Origin: Alphaproteobacteria bacterium
GTDB lineage: Bacteria; Pseudomonadota; Alphaproteobacteria; Rhizobiales; Xanthobacteraceae
Reading direction: 5' to 3'
NCBI GenBank assembly: GCA_005884855.1
Contig: VAZS01000157.1
Location: 1 to 5,448, forward strand
DNA: 5,448 nucleotides
Shown: positions 1 to 5,448 of the stretch, piece after piece
How the letters are laid out: every line of letters begins with the position of its first letter
Numbering within the stretch: position 1 is the stretch's first letter
The notes under the pieces: model-generated
Databases searched by the model: none
The model's input: the letters and a program-made list of their open reading frames with translations, nothing else
What the model was told of the DNA's origin: nothing
Made by a program: the position numbers and the translations under genes

Positions 1-698
1 CTTCGCTGATCATCCATGACGCCGAGCTGGCGGAAGCCGCGGTATCGCTTGCGAGACTCTGCAACATCGATCCATCGCTGTTGCTGGGCCCCGGCGGCCG
101 CGAGGACGCCCGGCGCAAGGCCGGCTCGTCCGGCAAGCCGGTGCTGCACACGGAAGTGCGCATCGTCAAGCCGGACGGCAGCGAGGCCGGCGTCGGCGAG
201 CTCGGCGAACTCTGGGTCAGAGGACCGAATGTCACGCCGGGTTACTGGAACCGGCCGGACGCCAATCAGTCCTCTTTCACTGACGGCTGGCTGCATACCG
301 GCGACGCCACGCGGATCGACGAAGAAGGATTTTACTACATCGTCGACCGCTGGAAGGACATGTACATTTCGGGCGGCGAGAACGTCTACCCGGCCGAGGT
401 CGAAAACGTGCTGCACCAGCTTGCAGCCATCGCCGAAGCCGCCGTGATCGGCGTTCCCCATGAGCAGTGGGGCGAGGTCGGGATGGCCATCGTGGCTGTG
501 AAATCAGGACACGCCGTTAACGAAGCGGAGATTCATGCGCACTGCGCCGCCAATCTGGCGCGCTTCAAGTGCCCTCGCCTGATCCGGTTCGTCGACGCGC
601 TACCGCGCAACGCCACCGGCAAGATCCACAAGCCGACGCTGCGGGGCGAGTTCGGGGTGCCAGCTCCCATCGATAGCGCCAAAGCCAAAGCCTCGTAA
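1..698 (+). CDS. AMP-forming acyl-CoA synthetase (ANL superfamily), C-terminal part, 5' end outside window; possibly internally deleted
   Basis: Partial gene read in the frame starting at base 3; TAA stop at 696-698. ANL enzymes activate a carboxylic acid with ATP to an acyl-adenylate, then transfer it to CoA, in the cytoplasm. The C-terminal motifs are clear: GELGELWVRGP, then WLHTGD (288-305), the hinge segment DRWKDMYISGGENVYPAEVE (345-404), and NATGKIHKPTLR, whose lysine (621-623) is the usual adenylation lysine. The segment REDARRKAGSSGKPV before them is also typical. The residues encoded at 3-98 (IIHDAELAEAAVSLARL and onward to LLLGPGG) instead resemble the region that normally lies before the ATP-binding P-loop. 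The YGMTE-type motif expected 15-40 residues before GSSGKP is absent in all three forward frames. About 200 residues therefore seem to be missing in frame. A natural start is not visible; the TTG at 81 is only an ORF boundary. Family and C-terminus are near certain; substrate is unknown and activity doubtful if the deletion is real. Confidence 0.88.
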   Translation, partial: SLIIHDAELAEAAVSLARLCNIDPSLLLGPGGREDARRKAGSSGKPVLHTEVRIVKPDGSEAGVGELGELWVRGPNVTPGYWNRPDANQSSFTDGWLHTGDATRIDEEGFYYIVDRWKDMYISGGENVYPAEVENVLHQLAAIAEAAVIGVPHEQWGEVGMAIVAVKSGHAVNEAEIHAHCAANLARFKCPRLIRFVDALPRNATGKIHKPTLRGEFGVPAPIDSAKAKAS

Positions 699-702
699 GC
701 GA

Positions 703-1329
703 TCAATCGCGTTGGCGGCGGAAAGTGCTGAATTGAAACTTCTGCGTCGCGCGCCAGGGCGTGAAGTGTTCGTGCCGCCTGGTATCGATCAGCTCAAAGC
801 CGCTTCCCAGCGTGGCGGCCAGGGCAGTTGCATCGTAGCGGCTGACGACGAGGCCGCTGCATCGTTCCGGCCCGTCCGGCGCGAAGGTAGCGATAATGGC
901 ATGTCCGCCCGGCCGCAAAGCGCGCCGAAGGCGGGCGATGTAAGCACTTTGGTCGTTCGGAAGGGTAAGAAAGTGGAACGCCGCCCTGTCGTGCCAGAGA
1001 TCGTAGCTCTGCGGCGGCTCCCAAGCGGTCACGTCGGCTCTAATCCAAGTCACCCGATTGGCTTTTTCGCCCATGCGCGATCGCGCCGCAGCCAGCGCCG
1101 CAGCCGAGATGTCGAGTACCGTCAGGTGCTCATAGCCCCGCGACACCAGACAATCGGCCAGCCGCGAGGCTCCGGCGCCGATGTCGATGATGGCAGAGGT
1201 TTTGGTCGCTCCGACAAAGTCGATCAGTTCAAGAGAGAGCGCCGGAGTTTCCTGAAACCAGCTCACCTGATCTTCGCCCTTGGTGGTGTAGACGCCCTCC
1301 CAGTGGCTTTGACGGCTAGCTTCGCTCAT
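703..1329 (-). CDS. Class I SAM-dependent methyltransferase, 208 aa
   Basis: A small cytoplasmic methyltransferase with a Rossmann-like SAM-binding fold. Visible motifs: an N-terminal HWEGVY...VSWFQ signature (residues 9-26) typical of a family of roughly 200-residue bacterial methyltransferases; motif I IIDIGAGASRLADCL (47-61), the glycine-rich SAM loop; an acidic residue ending beta-2 in LTVLDIS (Asp73); a D99 in IRADVTAW; motif IV-like DLWHDRAAFHFL (110-121); and LRPGGHAIIATFAPDGPE (138-155). The length is full for the family. I place the start at the ATG at 1329-1327 because GAGG lies seven bases upstream on the minus strand; the adjacent TTG at 1332 is less likely. The stop (703-705) faces the synthetase stop at 698, so the genes converge with no room for a separate terminator. 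The gene reads away from the catabolic genes and shows no clear functional link to them. The methyl acceptor cannot be inferred. Confidence 0.9.
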   Translation of the reverse strand: MSEASRQSHWEGVYTTKGEDQVSWFQETPALSLELIDFVGATKTSAIIDIGAGASRLADCLVSRGYEHLTVLDISAAALAAARSRMGEKANRVTWIRADVTAWEPPQSYDLWHDRAAFHFLTLPNDQSAYIARLRRALRPGGHAIIATFAPDGPERCSGLVVSRYDATALAATLGSGFELIDTRRHEHFTPWRATQKFQFSTFRRQRD

Positions 1330-1335
1330 CAATTT

Positions 1336-1340
1336 TCCTC
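1336..1340 (-). promoter_or_regulatory. Ribosome binding site of the methyltransferase
   Basis: On the minus strand GAGGA at 1340-1336 precedes the ATG at 1329 with about six to seven bases between. This spacing favours ATG 1329 over the overlapping TTG at 1332. Confidence 0.6.
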
Positions 1341-1352
1341 TTCGCCAAACGG

Positions 1353-1379
1353 CCGATCATGCATAATAGCGGGGATCGG
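1353..1379 (-). promoter_or_regulatory. Candidate methyltransferase promoter (-10) inside a short inverted repeat
   Basis: Reading the minus strand, TATTAT at 1368-1363 is a good -10 hexamer and would place transcription start some 25 bases before the methyltransferase ATG. No convincing -35 hexamer is visible at the expected distance, so an activator or a non-standard sigma factor is possible. The -10 is bracketed by perfect six-base arms, CCGATC at 1353-1358 and GATCGG at 1374-1379, with 15 bases between them. Arms this short can arise by chance. Confidence 0.3.
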
Positions 1380-1394
1380 GGAAATTGGGCCGAG

Positions 1395-1422
1395 TTTTTC
1401 TTGCAGCTTTTTCTTGCAGCTT
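1395..1422 (+). repeat. 13-base tandem duplication upstream of the DUF1614 gene
   Basis: TTTTTCTTGCAGC occurs at 1395-1407 and again immediately after at 1408-1420, followed by TT that matches the start of a further unit. The match between copies is perfect. It lies in the divergent intergenic region about 125 bases before the membrane protein start. It could be a slippage product or a duplicated protein-binding site; the 13-base period is a little more than one helical turn. Confidence 0.8.
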
Positions 1423-1432
1423 CGAAAGCTGC
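1416..1432. promoter_or_regulatory. Perfect 7+3+7 inverted repeat, candidate operator
   Basis: GCAGCTT at 1416-1422 and AAGCTGC at 1426-1432 are exact reverse complements around a CGA spacer. The left arm is the end of the second copy of the adjacent tandem duplication. It sits between the methyltransferase promoter candidate and the DUF1614 gene, where a regulator dimer could control either. It is not followed by a T-run on the plus strand, but on the minus strand the repeat is followed by an A-rich stretch (AAAAA), not a U-tract, so a terminator is unlikely in either direction. Confidence 0.4.
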
Positions 1433-1528
1433 TCCCCGGAACCGGCGCGCGCGCGACTGTTACCGGAGTATTTTGGTCTTGTCGGATGGTGGCGCGGTTC
1501 CCAAGTAAATGGTCTGGCAATAACGTTA

Positions 1529-1535
1529 GCAGGTG
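1529..1535 (+). promoter_or_regulatory. Weak ribosome binding site of the DUF1614 gene
   Basis: GCAGGTG at 1529-1535 has an AGG core ending ten bases before the ATG at 1544. An in-frame GTG at 1538 lies only four bases after the core and is a poorer choice. Confidence 0.4.
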
Positions 1536-1543
1536 CTGTGATC

Positions 1544-2260
1544 ATGGACTCCCAGTTTCACTATTTGCCGCTCACGCCGGGATTGTTCTCCATCCTGGTG
1601 TTTTTGGCGGTGGGTCTGGTCATCCTGATTCAGCTTCGCATTCTCCGTTATGCCTATATGCGCCTCGGCGTCGGGCCGGGGGTCGCCCTGCTTCTGTTGT
1701 TTGGCTCGCTGATCGGCAGCTATTTCAATATTCCGATCACGGTGCTGCCGGGCACGCCGGTCCGATCGGGACAGATCGTGGAATTCTTTGGCATGCAGTA
1801 TGTCGTGCCTGTCGTCGTGCAATGGCCCGGCACCGTGCTCGCGGTGAATGTCGGCGGCGCCGTCATTCCGACCGTGATGTCCACCTATCTGGTTATTCGA
1901 TATCAACTCTGGCTCAAGGCCGCGGTCGCCACCGTCGTGATCGCCTTAATCATCCATGCCATGGCCACGCCTGTTGCGGGAATAGGCATCGCGGTGCCGG
2001 TGTTTGCGCCGGTCGTGGCAACGGCAATCCTTGCCTTTCTCCTGTCCCGCGAATATGCGCCGCCGCTCGCCTATATTGGCGGCTCGATGGGGACCTTGAT
2101 CGGCGCCGATCTTCTCAATCTCGACAAGATCAGCGGTCTTGGCGCACCGGTCGCCTCGATCGGGGGCGCAGGCACTTTCGATGGAATATTCCTGACAGGA
2201 ATTCTTGCGGTCCTGCTTGCGGGCCTTGCCTCGCCATCGCGCCCGCGGCCGGCGTGGTAG
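1544..2260 (+). CDS. DUF1614 family integral membrane protein, 238 aa
   Basis: A hydrophobic inner-membrane protein recognised as DUF1614-like; no biochemical function is established to my knowledge. I see about seven hydrophobic stretches: residues 14-34, 43-63, 87-118 (interrupted by Q93-W94-P95), 124-143, 147-168, 174-191 and 203-229. Conserved-looking signatures are GSLIGSYFNIPI (54-65), LAVNVGGAVIPT (99-110), YIGGSMGTLIGADLLNL (177-193) and VASIGGAGTFDGIFLTGI (203-220). The polar residues within membrane stretches (N102, D189, N192, D213), together with many glycine pairs, would suit a transporter or membrane-embedded enzyme, but this is inference. ATG 1544 is chosen because the hydrophobic protein begins there; the frame stays open upstream to 1385, but that part translates to Arg/Ser/Pro-rich intergenic sequence. 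It ends 101 bases before the ADP-forming synthetase, so co-transcription is possible. Confidence 0.85.
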   Translation: MDSQFHYLPLTPGLFSILVFLAVGLVILIQLRILRYAYMRLGVGPGVALLLLFGSLIGSYFNIPITVLPGTPVRSGQIVEFFGMQYVVPVVVQWPGTVLAVNVGGAVIPTVMSTYLVIRYQLWLKAAVATVVIALIIHAMATPVAGIGIAVPVFAPVVATAILAFLLSREYAPPLAYIGGSMGTLIGADLLNLDKISGLGAPVASIGGAGTFDGIFLTGILAVLLAGLASPSRPRPAW

Positions 2261-2261
2261 G

Positions 2262-2288
2262 TTGCCCTTCTCGCTGAGTCCTCATAAT
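2262..2288 (+). promoter_or_regulatory. Possible promoter for the ADP-forming synthetase gene
   Basis: TTGCCC at 2262-2267 and CATAAT at 2283-2288 match the -35 and -10 consensus in four and five of six positions, with a short 15-base spacer. The rest of the 101-base gap (2261-2361) has no terminator-like hairpin. The synthetase could thus have its own promoter or be read through from the DUF1614 gene. Confidence 0.25.
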
Positions 2289-2344
2289 AAGAAATGAAAA
2301 GTCGCATAGATGGCGGTCCGCAGCCGATCGTCTTTACAAAAAGA

Positions 2345-2352
2345 AGGCAGGA
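2345..2352 (+). promoter_or_regulatory. Ribosome binding site of the ADP-forming synthetase
   Basis: AGGCAGGA at 2345-2352 lies nine bases before the ATG at 2362 in an A-rich context, supporting that start. Confidence 0.55.
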
Positions 2353-2361
2353 ATCAAGCCT

Positions 2362-4581
2362 ATGGAAGCTCAGATAACCGCCACGTCCGCCTCGGTTGGA
2401 AAATGGTCACCTCCGTCCGACGCCAGCGACATCGTCAAAAGCGTTCATGCGATGCTCCATCCGCGCAACATCGTGCTGGTCGGAGCTACCGATAAGCCGG
2501 GCAACTACGCCGAGCGCATCTGGACCAATCTGATCAAGTATAAATTCGAAGGCGGCCTTTATCCGGTCAATTCCAGGCGTGAAACGATCTGGGGTGTTCC
2601 CTGCTTCAAGGATTTTGCGAGCCTGCCGGAGAAGCCGGATCATGTACTGGTTCTGGTGCCGGCGCGCTTTGCAGTCCAGGTGATCCGGGATGCCGCGGCC
2701 GCGGGCGCGCGCTCGGCAACCATCGTGACCTCTGGTTTTAGCGAATTGCAGGACGTTGAAAGCCAGCAGCTCGCCACGCAATTGCAGCAAGCCATCCGCG
2801 AGACAGGGCTTGCGGTAACCGGTCCAAATTGCCTCGGCAATCTCAGCGCCGGCGAAAAATTATTCACTAACATCGACGACCGCATCGTCACCATGGAAGC
2901 CGGACCCGTTGCGATCGCCGGTCAATCCGGCGCGATCGTGATGGCTATCCGCCAAGCGCTGGAAGATCGCGGCGTTGGAGTGGGCTATATGGTCACGACC
3001 GGAAACGAGGCCGGTCTCGAGACGCCCGACCTGATGAGCTATTTCGCGGCCGACCCTTCCATCCGTGTGATCGTGGTTTACCTGGAAGGCGTGCGCAACA
3101 CCAAGGTGTTCCGCGCGGCCTGCAAGGCGGCGCGCGCGGCTGGCAAGCCCGTGATCGCGCTTAAGCTTGGAGCCTCGGAGGGCGGACGCGCCGCCGCCAT
3201 GGCGCACACCGGCGCGTTGGCCGGCTCGATCGAGACCTTCGATGCCATCTCGACGCGCGAAGGGGTGATCCGCGTGCGCGGGCTCGACGAATTGATCGCA
3301 ACCACCGAATGCTTCGTCCATGCCGATCCACCGAAAGGCGACCGCCTCGCGGGCGTCACTTTATCGGGCGGCAAGCGTGGCCTCCTGATCGACGCGTTCC
3401 ACTCGGCCGGCCTGAATTTTGCGACCTTGAGCAAGAATGCCAGCGAGAAGCTTGCAAGAATGCTGGGGCCCGGCAGCATCGTGGGTAATCCGCTCGATGC
3501 TGGCTTTGCCGCCGTGGTCGATCCTTCCGTTTATATGGAATCGATCAAGATCATGATTGACGATCCCGACACAGACATCGTCGTCATCGACTCCGAACTT
3601 CCCAAGGCGCCGCACGAGTTGCGCGAGCGGAATTTGCGAATCGTTAATGACATGGCCGGAGCCGCCAGCAAGCCGGTCGTCTATATCAGCGCGATGTCGA
3701 TCGGTTTCACCGAATTCACCAAGACCTTGCGCAAGTCGCTGCCCCACATCGCGGTGATGCAGGGGCTGGATCGGGCGGTGGGCGCGATCAAGTCGCTGAT
3801 TGATTATGCCTCGCTGCGCAAGGTGGTGCCGGACATTGAGTCGAGTTCCAGCGCATCGGCGCGCGCGACGCTTGAGCGCACGCTGAAGAACGCTACCGGC
3901 GCAGCATTGGATGAGGTCGCCTCGAAGAAGCTGCTGAAGGCTTACGGCATTCCGGTGTCAAAAGAAGAGATTGTGCAAACGGCGGCCGATGCGGTGAAAG
4001 TCGCGACCAAAATCGGCTTTCCTGTTGTTGCCAAGGTGGTCAGCGCGGAGATTTTACACAAGTCCGACATTGGCGGCGTGGTGCTGAACCTCAACAGCGC
4101 AGCCGAAGTCAGGAAAGCGTTCAACGATATTACGGCGAGGGTGAAGAAACTGAAGGGCAAGCCGAAGCTCGATGGCGTCCTGATCGCGCAACAGGTCAAG
4201 GCCGAGCTCGAGCTTGTCATAGGCACCGCGCTCGATGCCGAAATGGGCCCGGTGGTGCTGTTCGGAACCGGCGGCGTCGATATCGAACTCATGAAGGACG
4301 TCGCCTTGGCCGGCGCTCCGCTCGATGCCGCCGAGGCCAAAGCACTGATCAACCAAACCAAGGCCGGCGTGAAGTTGAAGGGTTATCGCGGCAAGCCGGC
4401 GCTGCACGAGCCTTCGGCGGTGAAGGCGCTGGTCGGAATATCCAATCTGATGGCGGATGCCGACTCCCGCATCGCTTCGATCGACATCAACCCATTTTTG
4501 ATCAATACCAAGACGGGCGTCGCGGTCGACGCCCTGATAGTGCTCAACAATGCCGCCGCCGAACGCGCCGCCGCTCATTGA
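2362..4581 (+). CDS. ADP-forming acyl-CoA synthetase (fused alpha-beta acetate--CoA ligase family), 739 aa
   Basis: Complete cytoplasmic enzyme catalysing acid + CoA + ATP to acyl-CoA + ADP + Pi through phosphohistidine relay. Domains in order: CoA-binding Rossmann domain (about 30-140, with VLVGATDKPGN at 38-48); succinyl-CoA-synthetase-like flavodoxin domain (about 178-325) with GQSGA at 187-191, TTGNEAGLETPD around Glu216, and AMAHTGALAG carrying the likely catalytic His282; a second ligase domain (about 330-480) beginning LSGGKRG at 334; a Ser/Ala-rich linker near 492-502; and an ATP-grasp domain (about 505-735) with ILHKSDIGGV carrying the second relay His566, then FGTGG and DINPFL. Both histidines are present, so it should be active. 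Family members act on acetate, pimelate or ferulate (FerA of Sphingobium SYK-6); the substrate here is not readable. The dioxygenase 72 bases downstream favours an aromatic acid. The ribosome binding site supports ATG 2362. Confidence 0.95.
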   Translation: MEAQITATSASVGKWSPPSDASDIVKSVHAMLHPRNIVLVGATDKPGNYAERIWTNLIKYKFEGGLYPVNSRRETIWGVPCFKDFASLPEKPDHVLVLVPARFAVQVIRDAAAAGARSATIVTSGFSELQDVESQQLATQLQQAIRETGLAVTGPNCLGNLSAGEKLFTNIDDRIVTMEAGPVAIAGQSGAIVMAIRQALEDRGVGVGYMVTTGNEAGLETPDLMSYFAADPSIRVIVVYLEGVRNTKVFRAACKAARAAGKPVIALKLGASEGGRAAAMAHTGALAGSIETFDAISTREGVIRVRGLDELIATTECFVHADPPKGDRLAGVTLSGGKRGLLIDAFHSAGLNFATLSKNASEKLARMLGPGSIVGNPLDAGFAAVVDPSVYMESIKIMIDDPDTDIVVIDSELPKAPHELRERNLRIVNDMAGAASKPVVYISAMSIGFTEFTKTLRKSLPHIAVMQGLDRAVGAIKSLIDYASLRKVVPDIESSSSASARATLERTLKNATGAALDEVASKKLLKAYGIPVSKEEIVQTAADAVKVATKIGFPVVAKVVSAEILHKSDIGGVVLNLNSAAEVRKAFNDITARVKKLKGKPKLDGVLIAQQVKAELELVIGTALDAEMGPVVLFGTGGVDIELMKDVALAGAPLDAAEAKALINQTKAGVKLKGYRGKPALHEPSAVKALVGISNLMADADSRIASIDINPFLINTKTGVAVDALIVLNNAAAERAAAH

Positions 4582-4622
4582 AGCCGGGGCGAGGCGGCTA
4601 GACTTGCGAGGCGCGCGGCGAA

Positions 4623-4651
4623 GTGGCGTTTGTAGAAAGTCGTGGCGTTTG
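4623..4651 (+). repeat. Two direct copies of GTGGCGTTTG before the dioxygenase
   Basis: The ten-base word occurs at 4623-4632 and 4642-4651, 19 bases apart, in the 72-base gap between the two catabolic genes. The second copy ends just before the chosen ATG. It could be a small duplication or part of a translation or regulator site; chance is possible in so short a word. Confidence 0.5.
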
Positions 4652-4653
4652 AA

Positions 4654-5448
4654 ATGATCATAGAAAATCAGGCCATGGTTACAGACGCGGTCCTCGAAGC
4701 CGTTGTCCGCGCGGAGGATCCGCGTCTGCGGGAAATATTGCTGGCGCTAGTCCGGCATTTGCATGGCTTTGTACGCGAGGTTCGCCTGAGCGAACGCGAG
4801 TTCCAGGAGGCAACAAGAATTATCGCGGCGCTAGGACAAAAGACCACGCCGGCGCACAACGAGGTGGTGCTGATGGCAGGCTCGCTCGGGGTGTCTTCAC
4901 TGGTCTGCCTGCTCAACAACGGCAACGATGGCCAAACCGAAACCCAGGCCAACCTGTTGGGGCCGTTCTGGCGAGACGATCAGCCGCCAACTGCAAGCGG
5001 GGATACGTTGGTGCGCTCGCCCACGCCCGGCCCGGGGCTGACGGTTCGCGTCTCGATTGAGGATGACGGAGGACATCCTGTCGCGGGCGCCGAAGTCGAC
5101 GTTTGGCATTCCTCGCCTGAAGGGCTCTATGAGAATCAGGATCCAAAGCAGGCCGAGATGAATTTACGCGGACGTTTTGTATCCGACCAGGCCGGGCGCC
5201 TTCATTTCCGCAGCGTGAAGCCTTCGGGATATCCGATCCCTATCGATGGACCGGTAGGTCAACTGGTGAAGGCCACCGGTCGGCACAACTACCGGCCGGC
5301 GCACCTGCACTTCATGATCTACAAGCCCGGTTTCAAAACATTGATCTCGCAAATTTACTCGCCGGACGACCCGCATCTTGATTCGGACGTGCAGTTTGGC
5401 GTCACGCGCGCTCTCATCGGCGACTATGTTCGTCATGACGAGCCCTCG
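4654..5448 (+). CDS. Intradiol ring-cleavage dioxygenase, hydroxyquinol 1,2-dioxygenase-like; 3' end outside window
   Basis: Non-haem Fe(III) enzyme opening a catechol-type ring between its two hydroxyls; with hydroxyquinol (benzene-1,2,4-triol) the product leads to maleylacetate. The open frame yields 265 residues without a stop; the family is about 280-300, so only a short tail is lost. An N-terminal helical dimerisation domain (about 15-100; LVRHLHGFVREVRLSEREF, then GSLGVSSLV) precedes the catalytic beta-sandwich starting at NLLGPFW. All four iron ligands are visible: Tyr159 (EGLYEN), Tyr193 (SGYPIP), His217 and His219 (RPAHLHF), with Arg214 as the usual active-site arginine. The stretch MNLRGRF...FRSVKPSGYPIPIDGPVG is closer to hydroxyquinol than to catechol or chlorocatechol enzymes, though substrate remains inferred. 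The start is uncertain: no good ribosome binding site precedes ATG 4654, and GTG 4642 and ATG 4675 are in frame; an in-frame stop at 4633 limits the choice. Probably in operon with the preceding synthetase. Confidence 0.92.
   Translation, partial: MIIENQAMVTDAVLEAVVRAEDPRLREILLALVRHLHGFVREVRLSEREFQEATRIIAALGQKTTPAHNEVVLMAGSLGVSSLVCLLNNGNDGQTETQANLLGPFWRDDQPPTASGDTLVRSPTPGPGLTVRVSIEDDGGHPVAGAEVDVWHSSPEGLYENQDPKQAEMNLRGRFVSDQAGRLHFRSVKPSGYPIPIDGPVGQLVKATGRHNYRPAHLHFMIYKPGFKTLISQIYSPDDPHLDSDVQFGVTRALIGDYVRHDEPS

Noticed and set aside
16..447. Plus-strand open frame of 143 codons overlapping the synthetase
   Set aside because: Arg/Thr/Ser/Pro-rich shadow of the synthetase frame, which carries the conserved ANL motifs.
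699..702. Bidirectional terminator between the convergent synthetase and methyltransferase genes
   Set aside because: Only four bases separate the stops, and no hairpin with a T-run is visible around them.
1446..1456. Alternating GC run in the intergenic region as possible Z-DNA or recombination site
   Set aside because: Only about ten bases, within the range expected for GC-rich DNA.
1385..1543. N-terminal extension of the DUF1614 frame back to 1385
   Set aside because: The added residues include the repeat region and translate to Cys/Ser/Arg/Pro-rich sequence with no membrane character. ATG 1544 has a usable upstream AGG and begins the hydrophobic protein.
712..2277. A 521-codon plus-strand open frame running antisense through the methyltransferase and out of frame through the DUF1614 gene
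   Set aside because: Its product is low in recognisable motifs and rich in Arg/Gly/Ser, as GC-rich shadow frames are. It overlaps two genes with clear family motifs in other frames.
4054..4578. Minus-strand open frame of 174 codons opposite the ATP-grasp domain
   Set aside because: His/Arg-rich antisense shadow of a well-supported gene, with no recognisable motif and no upstream signals.
4582..4622. Intrinsic terminator after the ADP-forming synthetase
   Set aside because: The stretch is GC-rich but forms no clear stem and has no following T-run, so read-through into the dioxygenase is more likely.

Overview
The window looks like chromosomal DNA from a GC-rich (about 60%) alphaproteobacterium, probably of the Bradyrhizobium/Rhodopseudomonas kind. 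That placement rests on codon style and on gene families common in that group; there is no rRNA, tRNA or marker gene to confirm it. I see no mobile element, CRISPR array, tRNA or obvious rho-independent terminator.

Layout: (1) positions 1-698, plus strand: the 3' part of an AMP-forming acyl-CoA synthetase, open at the left edge. Its last third is textbook, but the roughly 30 residues before it do not look like the expected adenylation core, which suggests an in-frame internal deletion. (2) 703-1329, minus strand: a small class I SAM-dependent methyltransferase, convergent with the synthetase and separated from it by 4 bases. (3) 1330-1543: a divergent intergenic region with a candidate methyltransferase promoter, a 13-base tandem duplication and a perfect 7+3+7 inverted repeat. 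(4) 1544-2260, plus: a polytopic membrane protein of the DUF1614 type, function unknown. (5) 2362-4581, plus: a complete fused ADP-forming acyl-CoA synthetase with both catalytic histidines. (6) 4654 to the right edge, plus: an intradiol ring-cleavage dioxygenase most like hydroxyquinol 1,2-dioxygenases, with all four iron ligands visible and the C-terminus cut off by the window.

How they may work together: two acyl-CoA-forming enzymes of unrelated mechanism (AMP-forming and ADP-forming) flank a membrane protein and precede a ring-cleavage dioxygenase. This reads as part of a catabolic locus for aromatic or aryl-alkanoic acids, where an acid is activated as a CoA thioester and a hydroxylated ring is opened by the dioxygenase. 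The ADP-forming synthetase and the dioxygenase (72-base gap) are probably co-transcribed, possibly together with the DUF1614 gene (101-base gap). The substrate cannot be read from this window. I found no clear case for a wholly new system. The most unusual points are the apparently internally deleted synthetase and the repeat cluster in front of the DUF1614 gene.
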